A program made the position numbers and the translations under genes. Of a stretch of DNA of 64,000 nt, positions 53,276-62,946 are shown piece after piece. The notes under the pieces are model-generated. The model saw only the letters and a list, made by a program, of their open reading frames with translations. It ran no database searches and was not told the origin of the DNA. The stretch's first letter is position 1. Every line of letters begins with the position of its first letter. The stretch comes from JAFMDF01 sp965222705 (lineage in GTDB: Bacteria; Bacteroidota; Bacteroidia; Chitinophagales; Saprospiraceae). Location: NCBI GenBank assembly GCA_965222705.1, contig CBDCUO010000016.1, positions 1 through 64,000 of the forward strand. The letters are read 5' to 3'.

Positions 53276-55894
53276 TTATTCCCTCCGCAACGCCTTTATC
53301 GGATTTTCCATAGCAGATTTAAACACCTGATATATTAAGGAAACCACCCCAATAGCGAGACTAATCAATAGAGCGGTTAGCCACAAAGAAACGGTGATGT
53401 CCGTATGATATGTAAAACTTTGCAACCAATTTTGCATCGCCCACCAAGCCAATGGCAGGGCTATCATATTGGCTAAAAGGATTAAGAATAAGAAGTTTTT
53501 GCTGAGTAATAAGGAGATATTGGCAACTGATGCGCCTAACACTTTTCGAATGCCGATTTCTTTGACCCGATAGGTACTAATAATAGCTATTAAACCATAT
53601 AGACCCAAACCTGCTATCAGAATAGCCAACCAACTAAAAAAGCTAATCAATTTTGAAAATTGTTGGTCTGCTAGGTATTGTTGGTTTAAATCGTCATCAA
53701 AAAAAGCAAATTGGAAAGGCAAGTCGGGTGCAATTTGTTCCCAATCTTTTTTAAGCGAATGGATGAGTTGGGTAAAGTTATCGGTGGGTCGTAACCGCAA
53801 AATAATATCCCTCATCCGCCTTCTTGGAATAACCGTAACCACAGGTTTGACAGGGTCATGTAAGGAATGAAAATGAAAATCTTTGACTATGCCAATAATT
53901 TCTCCATTGATGTTCCTACTAACTTGTAATTTTTGACCAAGTGGTGCTTCCCAGCCAAAGACTTTTAAGGCTGCTTCGTTGATAATAATACCTGAGCTGG
54001 TATCAATAGGATGTTGAGCAGAGAAATCTCGGCCTTGTATGACTTCGATACCAAGCGTTGAAAAATAGTCAAAATAACCACTCAGCAGATTCATGGCAAT
54101 TCCAGTTTCTGCCCCTGCTGGTGTCATTGGAACAGAACCATATTCTCCGTCCATAATATCGCCTGCGGTAATGCCTAATACATTGGGATTGCGTTCCAAA
54201 ACATCCTTTGCTACCTGGTATCGTTGTAAAAAATCATCAGTATGCATTTTTAAGTGAACCAATTGCTCATGGTCATACCCTAAGTTTTTCTGCTGGATAT
54301 AATTCATCTGTTTGGAAACTATTAAACTACAAGCAATTAGACCAACCGTAATCGCAAATTGCACAACCACTAGTCCTTTACGCAAATTTAAATCAGTACT
54401 ACTGGTCTTAATGATGCCTTTTAAAACTTGCATGGGCTGAAAATTAGAAAGCACTAAAGCAGGATAAATAGCGGAAAATAGTCCCAAAATAAGCGTTATG
54501 ACCAATAACAAAGGCAGTAATAACCAATAATCTGCCATATTAAAATCGAAATGAATTTGCAAAAAATTAAACAAAGCATTGCGAGAAAATTCAAATATAA
54601 AAACACCTATTACCAAACTAATAAGCGTAATCACTATTGCCTCCCCTATAAATTGCCCCAATAGCTGAGAACGTAAAGCCCCCAACACTTTTCTAACGCC
54701 TACTTCTTTGGCTCGTTTAATGGAACGCGCGGTGTTAATATTCATAAAATTAAACCCAGCTATCAACAAAACCATAAAAGCCATAGCCAATAAGTCATAG
54801 GTATAAGTTAGGTTACCTCGCTTAAATCTTCCTACGCTTATTAAATCCCCAGAATGGAAGTAGATGTCTTTTAATGGCTGCAAGCCAAATGTAGCGCGCA
54901 CAGGGCGATCAGTGTAAGCATTTTTTTGAGCATAAGCTGCCATTTTAGTTTGAAAATCTGCTGGATTGACGCCTTCTTTTAATAAAATGTAAGTAGGAAA
55001 AGAAATCCAACGCCAACTATCTAAAGTAAGCGCGTAGCCAAAAGGCACTTGATAGGTTTTAAAAGAAAGTAGATAGTCAAAATCCAAATGCGACCTTTTA
55101 GAATTATCTGCTAAAACACCCGTTACTTTTAAAAGCCTTTCTCCATTCAATGTTAAATTTTTCCCCATTGGGTTTTCATCACCAAAATATTTTTCTGCGA
55201 AAGAAGGCGTTAAAACAATCGTATTAGGTTCAGTAAGGGCAGTAACAGGGTTGCCTTGTGCTAAGGGAAAATCAAATAATTTAAAAAACGCTCCCTCTAC
55301 ATAATAGCCCTTATTTTCGTAAAACTGCTTTTCTTGATAAGAAAAATAAGGGTCATAAACCAATCTAAATCGAACAGCACTTTCTACCTCCGAAAATCCC
55401 TCTGCTAAAGTAGGTCCAAGTGGAGGCGCAACGGTTACTAGATAACGTCCTTTTTCTCTGTAAGGACGCTCGTCGTAAGTAATTCTATAAATTCGGTCTT
55501 GGAGTGCGAAGCCCAAATCAACACTATTTTCGTGTTGAACAAACAATAAAATAAATAGGGCGCAAGCCAGTCCAATGGCTAAGCCCATAATATTGATAAA
55601 GGCACTGGCTTTATCTCTGCTTAAATTGCGAAGCGCAATCTTGACATAATTTTGTAACATATCGGGTGTGAGTTGATATAAAAAATGAAAATTCAGTTCT
55701 TTGAATACGGAAGGTCGCAGTAATTTAATGACCTCTTTGCGGTACTGCCGTCGGGCGTATTGTTCCCCTTTTCGATGAATATTTCTGATAAACGTTTCTT
55801 CCAAGTCGCCGACTAATTCCTCATAAAACTCCCGATGGCAAAACCATTGGAAAAATCGTTGAAAATATTTTGGTGGTTGGATGTCGGGTGTCAT
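53276..55894 (-). CDS. FtsX/MacB-type ABC transporter permease with N-terminal prefix domain
   Basis: The 872-residue protein begins with a cytoplasmic prefix domain (PPKYFQRFFQWFCHREFYEE, then LVGDLEETFIRN) that is typical of permeases encoded next to PadR regulators. A MacB-like periplasmic core and two FtsX domains follow, with eight predicted membrane helices in total. EVGVRKVLGALRSQLLGQF and EIGIRKVLGASVANISLLLS are the repeated coupling-helix motifs. No ATPase gene is adjacent. It starts 3 bp after the PadR stop, so the two are cotranscribed. Family members move lipoproteins, peptides or toxins; the substrate here is unknown. Confidence 0.88.
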   Translation of the reverse strand: MTPDIQPPKYFQRFFQWFCHREFYEELVGDLEETFIRNIHRKGEQYARRQYRKEVIKLLRPSVFKELNFHFLYQLTPDMLQNYVKIALRNLSRDKASAFINIMGLAIGLACALFILLFVQHENSVDLGFALQDRIYRITYDERPYREKGRYLVTVAPPLGPTLAEGFSEVESAVRFRLVYDPYFSYQEKQFYENKGYYVEGAFFKLFDFPLAQGNPVTALTEPNTIVLTPSFAEKYFGDENPMGKNLTLNGERLLKVTGVLADNSKRSHLDFDYLLSFKTYQVPFGYALTLDSWRWISFPTYILLKEGVNPADFQTKMAAYAQKNAYTDRPVRATFGLQPLKDIYFHSGDLISVGRFKRGNLTYTYDLLAMAFMVLLIAGFNFMNINTARSIKRAKEVGVRKVLGALRSQLLGQFIGEAIVITLISLVIGVFIFEFSRNALFNFLQIHFDFNMADYWLLLPLLLVITLILGLFSAIYPALVLSNFQPMQVLKGIIKTSSTDLNLRKGLVVVQFAITVGLIACSLIVSKQMNYIQQKNLGYDHEQLVHLKMHTDDFLQRYQVAKDVLERNPNVLGITAGDIMDGEYGSVPMTPAGAETGIAMNLLSGYFDYFSTLGIEVIQGRDFSAQHPIDTSSGIIINEAALKVFGWEAPLGQKLQVSRNINGEIIGIVKDFHFHSLHDPVKPVVTVIPRRRMRDIILRLRPTDNFTQLIHSLKKDWEQIAPDLPFQFAFFDDDLNQQYLADQQFSKLISFFSWLAILIAGLGLYGLIAIISTYRVKEIGIRKVLGASVANISLLLSKNFLFLILLANMIALPLAWWAMQNWLQSFTYHTDITVSLWLTALLISLAIGVVSLIYQVFKSAMENPIKALRRE

Positions 55895-55897
55895 GGT

Positions 55898-56230
55898 TCA
55901 AACCATTTTTATAGAAAAATTAGGAACAGCTTGCCATAGGCTATCTCGAATGTTCTTGGCTTCTTGTAAGGCTTCCTTTCCACGGTTGGTGAGTTGATAA
56001 TACCGCTTGCGCCGCCCGCCTCGAATCGCACTTGCTCCTCCCATTTCGGAGCGAATAAAGCCTTTTTCTCCCAAACGGGTCAATGCCGAATGCAAGGCGC
56101 CCCTGCTGATTTCTCGATTCAGCCGCTTTCCTATTTCTTCCTGAATCATGACGCCATAGGCATTGTCCTCCAAAATGAGGATGGTCAATAACACAATTTC
56201 CTGAAATTCGCCTAAGTACGTGCCTTTCAT
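55898..56230 (-). CDS. PadR-family transcriptional regulator
   Basis: The 110-residue winged-helix protein has the PadR signature: EIVLLTILILEDNAYGVMIQ, ISRGALHSALTRLGEKGFIR and RRKRYYQLTNRGKEAL. It is the first gene of a two-gene operon with the permease. Such pairs are normally autoregulated. A direct repeat of TTCTTAAATGAATA lies 19 and 54 bp upstream of the start and is a plausible operator. Confidence 0.88.
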   Translation of the reverse strand: MKGTYLGEFQEIVLLTILILEDNAYGVMIQEEIGKRLNREISRGALHSALTRLGEKGFIRSEMGGASAIRGGRRKRYYQLTNRGKEALQEAKNIRDSLWQAVPNFSIKMV

Positions 56231-56560
56231 TATTGCAAATCTATTTATTTCTTAAATGAATACAAAACAAAAATAAGATTTAGTTCTTAAATGAATAAGA
56301 AATGGTTGGATTTATTGGAATAGACTTCTCTCAATTGCCCCAATAGCGTTAAAGAAACACATTATGGTTAAAATAAATGCAGAGAATCGAGCAGCCGAAT
56401 TTTTGAATGTATTTGTTCTAATGCTTTTCAAATTTTCTATTTAAAAAACAAATTTATTTAGTATAACAATACCCTATTGAAAAATCACCATTTTGTTTAC
56501 TCCATTTAAGGGTTAAATTGTTATATTTGGATTTTTTGTTTATAACCCAATCATTACATT
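56231..56560. other. Intergenic region between divergent PadR operon and acyl-CoA ligase
   Basis: The 330-bp gap holds the PadR-side direct repeats at 56249-56297. The remainder is A+T-rich, with no gene or further repeat seen. It should contain the promoter of the ligase gene. Confidence 0.5.
56249..56297. promoter_or_regulatory. Direct repeats, candidate PadR operator
   Basis: TTCTTAAATGAATA occurs identically at 56249-56262 and 56284-56297, a 35-bp spacing, just upstream of the PadR gene. Each copy contains a near-palindromic TTCTTAAATGAA. Confidence 0.5.
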
Positions 56561-58381
56561 ATGCTAAACCTGTCCATTATACTAGAAGATAGTGCCCGAA
56601 GGTATCCGGAAAAAATTGCTTTTACTTTTATGGATACTTCTTTAAATTTTGCACAAATCAATGCCGCAGCCAATCAAGTTGCCAATGGTTTAAGAGTTAA
56701 AGGTATTCAAAAAGGAGATAAAGTCGCTTTGAGTTGTTTTAACCTTCCTTATTTTCCGATTATTTATTTTGGCATTTTAAAAGCGGGAGCAACGGTTGTT
56801 CCACTAAGTGTCTTACTAAAGAAAGATGAAATTGCCTATCACTTAAAAGATAGCGATGCCAAAGCCTATTTTTGTTTTGTGGGAAGTCCAGAATTACCTA
56901 TGGGACAAATGGGTTATGCTGGTTTTCAGGAAACGCCTAGCTGTGAGCACTTTTTTATGATTATGCCCAAGCCAGATATGCCTTCTTCGATTGAAGGAAC
57001 TGCTACATTGGCATCTTTAATGGCTGGACAAGCTCCCGTTGCGACTTCCGAACCAACCTCCGCAGAAGACACAGCCGTCATTATTTATACCTCTGGCACA
57101 ACGGGGCGGCCAAAGGGAGCAGAATTGACTCATTCCAATTTATTGCTTAACACTATCCTAGTAGGTAATTTGGGTAAAACAACTAGGGAAGATACAATCC
57201 TCATCGTGCTGCCTTTGTTCCATATTTTTGCCATGACTTGTTTGATGAATGCAGGGATGTATCAGGGTGCTACTAGTATTCTATTGCCTCGTTTTGATGC
57301 CGAAGCTGTATTTGGTTTGATGCAAAAACATAAAGTAACCATTTTTGCAGGCGTTCCGACCATGTATTGGGGTTTGGTTAATTACAAAGAACCCAAATTC
57401 GATTATGACTTTATTGCCAAAAACCTACGAATTGCCATGTCGGGCGGTGCAGCATTGCCCTTACAAGTGTTAAAAGATTTTGAAGCCCGCTTTAATGTAC
57501 CTATTATGGAAGGCTATGGGATGTCAGAAGGCTCCCCCGTCGTCACCTTCAATCATTTGGAAGATGAACGAATTCCTGGAAGCATCGGTAAACCCGTTTG
57601 GGGGGTAGAAGTAAAATTGGTGGACGAAAACGATAAGGAGGTCCCCGTCGGGGAAAAAGGGGAATTGCTATACAGAGGCCATAATGTAATGAAAGGCTAT
57701 TATAAGCGCCCTGATGCCAATGCTAAAACCCTAAAAGGTGGCTGGTTGCATTCTGGCGACGTAGCTATAAAAGATGAAAGGGGGTATTATTATATCGTTG
57801 ATCGTACGAAAGATATGGTTATTCGAGGCGGTTTAAATGTTTATCCCAGAGAAGTAGAGGAAACCATGATAAAACACGAGGCAATTTCTCTAGTCGCTGT
57901 AATTGGCGTACCAGATCCCAAAATGGGAGAAGAAATCAAGGCTTATGTCGTGTTGGAAAAAGGAGCTACTGCTACTTCGAGCGAATTGATTGCCTGGACA
58001 AAAGAACATATTGCTGCTTATAAATATCCACGTCAACTGGAGATTATTGATGCCTTGCCTATGAGCGCAACTGGAAAAATTCTGAAAAAAGAGTTGCGAA
58101 AAATGGAAGCAGAAAAATCCAAAGTGCCTCAAGACTTAACCAAAATCGAAGGCATCGGACCCAAAATTGCACAAATCCTCAACAATGCTGGTATTACTAC
58201 TTATAGTCAACTAGCTTCTACAGATAAAGAACGAATTAAAGAAATATTAACAGAGGCGGGCAACTCATACAACACCCATGATCCGAGTACTTGGGGGGGG
58301 CAGGCACAGCTAGCCGCCGAAGGCAAATGGGAGCAATTGCAAAAATGGCAGGAGGTATTGGAAGGAGGCAAGGTTGCCTAA
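56561..58381 (+). CDS. AMP-forming acyl-CoA synthetase with C-terminal helix-hairpin-helix domain
   Basis: Residues 1 to about 525 form a long-chain acyl-CoA ligase: the P-loop-like IIYTSGTTGRPKGAELTHSN at about 175-194, MEGYGMSEGSPVVTFN, GWLHSGDVAIKDERGYYYIV and the C-terminal lysine motif LPMSATGKILKKELR. Residues from about 535 to 606 add a helix-hairpin-helix module (LTKIEGIGPKIAQILNNAGI, then TTYSQLASTDKERIKEIL) with a W-rich tail. HhH modules usually bind DNA or pack against proteins, so the fusion to a ligase is odd. It would activate fatty acids with ATP and CoA. It appears monocistronic. Confidence 0.88.
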   Translation: MLNLSIILEDSARRYPEKIAFTFMDTSLNFAQINAAANQVANGLRVKGIQKGDKVALSCFNLPYFPIIYFGILKAGATVVPLSVLLKKDEIAYHLKDSDAKAYFCFVGSPELPMGQMGYAGFQETPSCEHFFMIMPKPDMPSSIEGTATLASLMAGQAPVATSEPTSAEDTAVIIYTSGTTGRPKGAELTHSNLLLNTILVGNLGKTTREDTILIVLPLFHIFAMTCLMNAGMYQGATSILLPRFDAEAVFGLMQKHKVTIFAGVPTMYWGLVNYKEPKFDYDFIAKNLRIAMSGGAALPLQVLKDFEARFNVPIMEGYGMSEGSPVVTFNHLEDERIPGSIGKPVWGVEVKLVDENDKEVPVGEKGELLYRGHNVMKGYYKRPDANAKTLKGGWLHSGDVAIKDERGYYYIVDRTKDMVIRGGLNVYPREVEETMIKHEAISLVAVIGVPDPKMGEEIKAYVVLEKGATATSSELIAWTKEHIAAYKYPRQLEIIDALPMSATGKILKKELRKMEAEKSKVPQDLTKIEGIGPKIAQILNNAGITTYSQLASTDKERIKEILTEAGNSYNTHDPSTWGGQAQLAAEGKWEQLQKWQEVLEGGKVA

Positions 58382-58684
58382 TCGTCCAACAGACAAACTT
58401 TCTATTTGAAAAGCATTAGAACAAAACACATCCAAAAATTCGGTTGCTCGATTCTCTGCATTAGAGATTGGCAAGCCCCATTCTTGCGCGTTTTATGGGT
58501 CTTCATCAATATAGCGACCAAAAGGTAAAATTGTAAATTATACATTTCCGTAGCTATGAGCAAAAATGCCCAAAATAATCATCACCCAAATCGGGTGATG
58601 ATTATTAATCAACTTACTAAAATTAAGAACCATTCATTAAGCAAAGTCCCGTAATTAAATAGTCAAATAAACTTATAGCTCTAC
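58382..58684. other. Intergenic region between convergent genes
   Basis: The 303-bp gap contains the strong hairpin at 58574-58606 and otherwise nothing that I can support. Confidence 0.5.
58574..58606. terminator. Bidirectional hairpin terminator
   Basis: AATAATCATCACCC and GGGTGATGATTATT form a perfect 14-bp stem with the 5-nt loop AAATC. Both strands end in A/T-rich flanks. It sits between the convergent ligase and repeat-protein genes, as expected of a shared terminator. Confidence 0.75.
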
Positions 58685-61600
58685 TTAGTACAAACGACTG
58701 ATTAATATTTTTTCAATAATAGGCTGATTACCCTGAAGTTGAACAGATAGGTAATACATTCCATTAGGTATCTGATTAATATCAATCTTTAATGGTTCAT
58801 TAGGAATATTGTCTAAAGCTACTTCTCTCAATGCTTGTCCATATTGATTGGCTAATAATACAGTTCCCCTCTGACCCGCATAAGGTTTTAAATTGATAAA
58901 TAACTCCTCCTTAGCAGGATTAGGGAAGACATCAATCGTCTCCAAATTGATATGGAAATCCACCTGTTGAGTGGGCGTGTAATCAAAAGTACCATCTTGA
59001 TAGACTTGCTTGATTCGATAATAGTTCGCACCAACGGTTGGTTGAGCATCAATCGCATTATAATAAGCAAATTCATCACTTAAATCACTATTCATTACTT
59101 TATCAAGCACTTCAAAATTTTCCCCATTGGAGGAATGTTCTAACTCAAAATAATTGTTTTTCCAACCTGTATTCGTCAGCCATTCCAATTCTATTTTCCT
59201 GTTTTGCTGGAAGGCAGAAAATTTTAGTTGTGGGGCATTTCTATTACTAGCACCAGCAGTTACATTGACACTATGTTCTGCATAGCAATAAGGGTCAAAG
59301 GTTTCTATCTGAACTTTATGTTGCCCAGCAGATAGCCCATTGACTACTTGAGAAATAGGACAACTGCCCTCGCAAATAAGAAAATCATCCACTCTTATTC
59401 TAGCATTTAAAGGCGTATTCGTAATGCGAAGTTCCAAAACACCCCCTGCTACTTGTACATCATTACAATCACCGCCACTACTGGCGTCACACACATCTCC
59501 GATACCATTGCCATCTCTGTCTTCTTGACCTGTATTTGGTGTATTCGGACAATTATCTACATCATCACAAATGAAATCTCCATCACTATCGCCTCCTTCA
59601 TCAGCACAGGGTATCGGGCCATCGAAAGGCAGTACTGTAACCTGATGTTCTGCATAGCAATAAGGGTCAAAGGTTTCTATCTGAACTTTATATTGCCCAG
59701 CAGATAGCCCATTGACTACTTGAGAAATGAAAATACAATTATCATAACAAATATAATTGCCCCCAACTTTTACTCGTGCTTTTAGTGGAATATTAGAGAT
59801 GCTTATTTCCAAAACACCCCCTGCTACTACTACATCATTACAATCACCACCACTACTAGCATCACACACATCTCCGATACCATTGCCATCTCTATCTTCT
59901 TGACCTGTATTTGGCGTATTCGGACAATTATCTACATCATCACAAATAAAATCTCCATCACTATCGCCAATATTGGTACAATCATCTGGTTGGCAACTAT
60001 CGCCGATACCATCATTATTACTGTCCTGCTGGTTAGGATTCCAAGTATTGGGACAATTATCTACATCATCGCAGATTCCATCGTTATCACTATCGCCTCC
60101 TTCATCAACACAGGGTATCGGGCCATCGAAAGGCAATACCGTAACCTGATGCTCTGCATAGCAATAAGGGTCAAAGGTCTCTATTTGAACCTTATGTTGC
60201 CCAGGAGATAGTCCATTGACTACTTGAGAAATAGGACAACTGCCCTCGCAAATAAGAAAATCATCCACTCTTATTCTAGCATTTAAAGGCGTATTCGTAA
60301 TGCGAAGTTCCAAAACACCCCCTGCTACTTGTACATCATTACAATCACCATCACTACTGGCATCACACACATCTCCGATACCATTGCCATCTCTATCTTC
60401 TTGACCTGTATTTGGCGTATTCGGACAATTATCTACATCATCACAAATGAAATCTCCATCACTATCGCCTCCTTCATCAACACAGGGTATCGGGCCATCG
60501 AAAGGCAATACCGTAACCTGATGCTCTGCATAGCAATAAGGGTCAAAGGTCTCTATTTGAACCTTATGTTGCCCAGGAGATAGTCCATTGACTACTTGAG
60601 AAATAGGACAACTGCCCTCGCAAATAAGAAAATCATCCACTCTTATTCTAGCATTTAAAGGCGTATTCGTAATGCTAAGTTCCAAAACACCCCCTGCTAC
60701 TTGTACATCATTACAATCACCACCACTACTGGCATCACACACATCTCCGATACCATTGCCGTCTCTATCTTCTTGACCTGTATTTGGCGTATTTGGACAA
60801 TTATCTACATCATCGCAAATGAAATCTCCATCACTATCACCTCCTTCATCAGCACAGGGTGTTGGCCCATCGAAAGGCAGTACCGTAACCTGATGTTCTG
60901 CATAGCAATAAGGGTCAAAGGTTTCTATCTGAACTTTATGTTGCCCAGCAGATAGCCCATTGACTACTTGAGAAATAGGACAATTGCCCTCGCAAATAAG
61001 AAAATCATCCACTCTTATTCTTGCATTTGAAGGTGTATTCGTAATGCTAAGTTCAAAAACACCTCCTGCTACTTGTGCATCCTTACAATCACTACCACTA
61101 CTAGCGTCACACACATCTCCGATACCATTACCATCTCTATCTTCTTGACCTGTATTTGGCGTATTCGGACAATTATCTACATCATCGCAGATTCCATCGT
61201 TATCGCTATCGCCGCCTTCATTAGCACAGGGTGTTGGACCGTCGAAAGGCAGTACCGTAACCTGATGTTCTGCATAGCAATAAGGGTCAAAAGTCTCTAT
61301 CTGAACTTTATATTGCCCAGGAGATAGCCCATTGACTACTTGAGAAATAAAAATACAATTATCATAACAAATATAATTGCCCCCAACTCTTACTCGTGCA
61401 TTTAGTGGAATATTAGAGATGCTTATTTCCAAAACACCCCCTTCTACTACTACATCATTACAATCGCCTTCACTACTAGGGTCACACACATCTCCGATAC
61501 CATTGCCATCTCTGTCTTCTTGACCTGTATTTGGCGTATTTGGACAATTATCTACATCATCACAAATAAAATCTCCATCACTATCGCCGATATTGGTACA

Positions 61601-62548
61601 ATCATCTGGTTGGCAACTATCGCCGATACCATCATTATTACTGTCCTGCTGGTTAGGATTCCAAGTATTCGGACAGTTATCTACATCATCGCAGATTCCA
61701 TCGTTATCACTATCGCCTCCTTCATCAACACAGGGTATCGGCCCATCGAAAGGCAGTACCGTAACCTGATGTTCTGCATAGCAATAAGGGTCAAAAGTCT
61801 CTATCTGAACTTTATATTGCCCAGGAGATAGCCCATTGACTACTTGAGAAATGAAAATACAATTATCATAACAAATATAATTGCCCCCAACTCTTACTCG
61901 TGCATTTAGTGGAATATTAGAGATGCTTATTTCCAAAACACCCCCTGCTACTACTACATCCTTACAATCACCGCCACTACTAGGGTCACACACATCTCCG
62001 ATACCATTGCCATCTCTATCTTCTTGACCTGTATTTGGCGTATTTGGACAATTATCTACATCATCGCAAATGAAATCTCCATCGCTATCGCCTCCTTCAT
62101 CAGCACAGGGTGTTGGTCCATCGAAAGGCAGTACCGTAACCTGATGTTCTGCATAGCAATAAGGGTCAAAGGTTTCTATCTGAACCTTATGTTGCCCAGC
62201 AGATAGCCCATTGACTACCTGAGAAACAGGACAATTGCCCTCGCAAATAAGAAAATCATCCACTCTTATTCTAGCATTTGAAGGTGTATTCGTAATACTT
62301 AGTTCGAAAACACCTCCTGCTACTTGTGCATCCTTACAGTCTTCCTCATTACTGTCGCTGTCTTGGTTACCATGAGGACTATTACTAGGAGTAGAGAAAT
62401 CCATAATATCTATATGCTCTACTTCGCCAACTGTTGTAAAGCTATAGAGTCCGAGGGTTTTATCCGTAAAAGAAAACAGCGTGTGTACTGAAAACAAAGA
62501 AGCATACAATAGAAAGACTAAACTCAATAAGTGTTTGTTTGGATTCAT
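58685..62548 (-). CDS. Giant secreted repeat protein with thrombospondin type 3 repeats and T9SS domain
   Basis: The 1287-residue protein has an N-terminal signal region (LLSLVFLLYASLFSVHTLFS). Eight copies follow of a Cys-containing beta module of about 90 residues, marked by VNGLSAGQHKVQIETFDPYC. They alternate with calcium-binding thrombospondin type 3 stretches (DSDGDFICDDVDNCPNTPNT). The modules come in two subtypes: DDFLICEGNCP, and GGNYICYDNCIF. The order is I, II, II, I, I, I, II, I. A fibronectin-like domain (IELEWLTNTGWKNNYFELEH) and a type A T9SS domain close the protein. It is probably a calcium-stabilised surface adhesin or matrix protein; the ligand is unknown. Confidence 0.85.
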   Translation of the reverse strand: MNPNKHLLSLVFLLYASLFSVHTLFSFTDKTLGLYSFTTVGEVEHIDIMDFSTPSNSPHGNQDSDSNEEDCKDAQVAGGVFELSITNTPSNARIRVDDFLICEGNCPVSQVVNGLSAGQHKVQIETFDPYCYAEHQVTVLPFDGPTPCADEGGDSDGDFICDDVDNCPNTPNTGQEDRDGNGIGDVCDPSSGGDCKDVVVAGGVLEISISNIPLNARVRVGGNYICYDNCIFISQVVNGLSPGQYKVQIETFDPYCYAEHQVTVLPFDGPIPCVDEGGDSDNDGICDDVDNCPNTWNPNQQDSNNDGIGDSCQPDDCTNIGDSDGDFICDDVDNCPNTPNTGQEDRDGNGIGDVCDPSSEGDCNDVVVEGGVLEISISNIPLNARVRVGGNYICYDNCIFISQVVNGLSPGQYKVQIETFDPYCYAEHQVTVLPFDGPTPCANEGGDSDNDGICDDVDNCPNTPNTGQEDRDGNGIGDVCDASSGSDCKDAQVAGGVFELSITNTPSNARIRVDDFLICEGNCPISQVVNGLSAGQHKVQIETFDPYCYAEHQVTVLPFDGPTPCADEGGDSDGDFICDDVDNCPNTPNTGQEDRDGNGIGDVCDASSGGDCNDVQVAGGVLELSITNTPLNARIRVDDFLICEGSCPISQVVNGLSPGQHKVQIETFDPYCYAEHQVTVLPFDGPIPCVDEGGDSDGDFICDDVDNCPNTPNTGQEDRDGNGIGDVCDASSDGDCNDVQVAGGVLELRITNTPLNARIRVDDFLICEGSCPISQVVNGLSPGQHKVQIETFDPYCYAEHQVTVLPFDGPIPCVDEGGDSDNDGICDDVDNCPNTWNPNQQDSNNDGIGDSCQPDDCTNIGDSDGDFICDDVDNCPNTPNTGQEDRDGNGIGDVCDASSGGDCNDVVVAGGVLEISISNIPLKARVKVGGNYICYDNCIFISQVVNGLSAGQYKVQIETFDPYCYAEHQVTVLPFDGPIPCADEGGDSDGDFICDDVDNCPNTPNTGQEDRDGNGIGDVCDASSGGDCNDVQVAGGVLELRITNTPLNARIRVDDFLICEGSCPISQVVNGLSAGQHKVQIETFDPYCYAEHSVNVTAGASNRNAPQLKFSAFQQNRKIELEWLTNTGWKNNYFELEHSSNGENFEVLDKVMNSDLSDEFAYYNAIDAQPTVGANYYRIKQVYQDGTFDYTPTQQVDFHINLETIDVFPNPAKEELFINLKPYAGQRGTVLLANQYGQALREVALDNIPNEPLKIDINQIPNGMYYLSVQLQGNQPIIEKILISRLY
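59250..62340. repeat. Tandem DNA repeat array (372-bp and 504-bp units) within the repeat protein gene
   Basis: Homologous positions recur at 60329, 60701 and 61073 (372-bp steps), and at 59900 and 61520 (1620 bp, which is 504 plus three times 372). The 504-bp units contain an extra 132 bp coding for two more calcium-repeat segments. Copies are nearly identical at DNA level, pointing to recent duplication or gene conversion. The array creates recurrent open frames on the opposite strand that are not genes. Confidence 0.85.
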
Positions 62549-62946
62549 AATTTTTGTTTTTAAAGAAAGAAATGACTTGAGTCAAAATATTACTCTATTT
62601 TGACTTCTTAATAAATAAGTGAAAAGGAAAAAATAACTGCGCTTTCTGGCCTAACTTATTTGTTTCTTTTCACTAAAAGAATCAGGGGGGTAGGGAAAAG
62701 GGGGTGAATTAAAATCACATTGTGATAGGGGGCAATAAAAGTAGAAGTAAGTGGAGGGGGATAAAGATAATAAATTGCCACAAGGAAGAGCTTTCAGCGT
62801 ATCGGACTGCTGTAATTTTCTGACGAATTTGACTCATAATCCTGTGACGCAAACATCAATAATTGCCAAAGATACAATTTAAATTGAATGAGTAGCTAGT
62901 TTAATTTATCCTAATTCATAAATTCATACAAAAACTAGTAAATTCT
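62549..62946. other. Intergenic region upstream of the repeat protein gene
   Basis: This 398-bp gap must carry the promoter of the minus-strand repeat-protein gene. The only distinct motif is the 13-bp palindrome ATCACATTGTGAT at 62714-62726, close to G-rich tracts. No gene is seen. Confidence 0.4.

Noticed and set aside
59453..62206. A series of similar plus-strand open frames of 60-103 codons, repeated every 372 bp or so
   Set aside because: They are antisense shadows of the repeat-protein gene. Their spacing equals the DNA repeat unit, their content is Ile/Thr-rich with no domain, and they have no independent start signals.
59250..62340. Regularly spaced near-identical repeats, superficially like a CRISPR array
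   Set aside because: The units are 372-504 bp long and coding, with no short repeat-spacer structure and no cas genes.
62714..62726. ATCACATTGTGAT palindrome as a CRP-type operator
   Set aside because: It is short, occurs once, and its half-site order does not match the usual TGTGA-N6-TCACA form. It was kept only as a note in the intergenic entry.
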